The translations under genes were made by a program, and so were the position numbers. DNA of 6,434 nt from Desulfobacterales bacterium (GTDB taxonomy: Bacteria; Desulfobacterota; Desulfobacteria; Desulfobacterales; JAFDCJ01): the NCBI GenBank assembly GCA_020345785.1, contig CP070771.1, positions 1,312,272 through 1,318,705 of the forward strand. The letters run 5' to 3'. The notes under the pieces are model-generated. The model saw only the letters and a program-made list of their open reading frames with translations, did no database searches and had not been told where the DNA came from. Position 1 is the stretch's first letter, and each line of letters starts with the position of its first letter. Shown in pieces: positions 6,060 to 6,434 of the stretch.

Positions 6060-6076
6060 CACCTGCGGAGCAGGTG
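6060..6076. repeat. Inverted repeat with GGA loop
   Basis: CACCTGC and GCAGGTG form a perfect 7-bp stem around GGA, the same build as the hairpin at 602-618. It marks the left edge of the GC-rich block. Confidence 0.5.
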
Positions 6077-6264
6077 CTGTGAATTTTCGGCCATCGGCAG
6101 AAAAGGCAAGAGGACGTCGGCACGCTTATCGTTGAACTTGTCCGCCTCGGCGGCCCCCTGCGGGACTCCACGTCCGGCCGGGGCGGGATTTGTATGGCAA
6201 GACTCAAGGACACTATTTCTGAGTGATTCAGTCGGTGCATTCATTATCGGTAAAAATCATTAAA

Positions 6265-6270
6265 AAGGAG
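6265..6270 (+). promoter_or_regulatory. Ribosome binding site of the gene at 6279
   Basis: AAGGAG stands 8 bases before the ATG at 6279-6281. It is the main evidence that a real gene begins here, since only 52 codons are visible. Confidence 0.75.
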
Positions 6271-6278
6271 ATTGGAAA

Positions 6279-6434
6279 ATGGCGACAAGCGACGAAACGA
6301 AAAAAAAGCCTCTTTGGTTGTCAATCGAGGAGAATATCCTTAAGCTCGATTCGCAGGACCTCTCAAGGGAAAACCTGGAAGCATCGATTCAACGGATTGC
6401 GGGTGAACTTGACAATGCGGGTTACAATGTTTCG
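6279..6434 (+). CDS. Unidentified protein, N-terminal 52 residues (runs off the right edge)
   Basis: The frame begins with ATG at 6279 after a good AAGGAG site and stays open to the end of the window. The peptide begins MATSDETKKKPLWLSIEEN, continues with KLDSQDLSRENLEASIQRI and ends GELDNAGYNVS. It is hydrophilic and probably helical, with no signal peptide, membrane segment or recognisable motif; the lysine-rich start and Leu/Ile spacing suggest a cytoplasmic protein. I do not recognise the family. It is divergent from the HDOD gene across a 790-base spacer, so the two need not be functionally linked. Confidence 0.7.
   Translation, partial: MATSDETKKKPLWLSIEENILKLDSQDLSRENLEASIQRIAGELDNAGYNVS

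Larger units (their letters stand above)
5489..6278. other. Long gene-poor spacer between divergent HDOD and 6279 genes
   Basis: No convincing gene lies in these roughly 790 bases. From left to right they hold the HDOD leader and promoter, the interrupted frame (5584-5994), an AT-rich tract near 6029-6042, a hairpin (6060-6076), a GC-rich block (to about 6190), and a short AT-rich leader with the ribosome binding site of the final gene. Overlapping open frames on both strands (5870-6082 and 5934-6263 plus; 6032-6244 and 6052-6240 minus) contradict one another and none has a good start site. Confidence 0.5.

Noticed and set aside
6032..6244. A 70-codon minus-strand frame as a gene.
   Set aside because: Frames on both strands are open here because of GC-rich composition; there is no ribosome binding site or family resemblance.

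Overview
The window is a chromosome-like stretch of moderate GC from a bacterium. Protein sequence flavour suggests a Desulfobacterota (deltaproteobacterial) anaerobe: an HDOD protein, a PilZ protein, an EthD/ABM pair and a glyoxalase-II-like hydrolase, separated by long, repeat-laden spacers. This assignment is inference; there is no rRNA or other marker gene. I see no tRNA, CRISPR array, intact insertion sequence or phage gene.

Layout. (1) 2-523 (+): the C-terminal part of an alpha/beta hydrolase that enters from the left edge. (2) 524-799: a convergent spacer with three hairpins and an octameric TTTCGNNN repeat. (3) 800-1669 (-): an unrecognised 289-residue protein with an HELAH zinc-metallopeptidase signature. 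(4) 1826-2686 (-): two treble-clef/zinc-ribbon repeats (DUF4379 type) joined to a C-terminal PilZ (cyclic-di-GMP binding) domain, the most unusual protein here. (5) 2991-3299 (-) and 3562-3873 / 3961-4566 (+): an LsrG-like antibiotic-biosynthesis monooxygenase (ABM) divergent from an EthD-family gene and an MBL-fold hydrolase. (6) 4610-5488 (-): an HDOD signalling protein, convergent with the MBL gene. (7) 5489-6278: about 790 bases without a convincing gene, holding a probable promoter, an open frame broken by three clustered stops, and a GC-rich block with a hairpin. (8) 6279-6434 (+): the first 52 codons of an unidentified gene with a good ribosome binding site.

How the genes may work together. 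ABM, EthD and MBL-hydrolase families all act on small organic molecules, so genes 2991-4566 may form a small metabolic or detoxification module read from one divergent control region. The PilZ and HDOD proteins both belong to signalling families but are not adjacent. No complete new defence or mobile system can be shown from this window. The leads worth following are the zinc-finger/PilZ fusion, the HExxH protein, the ABM/EthD/MBL cluster and the structured spacers.
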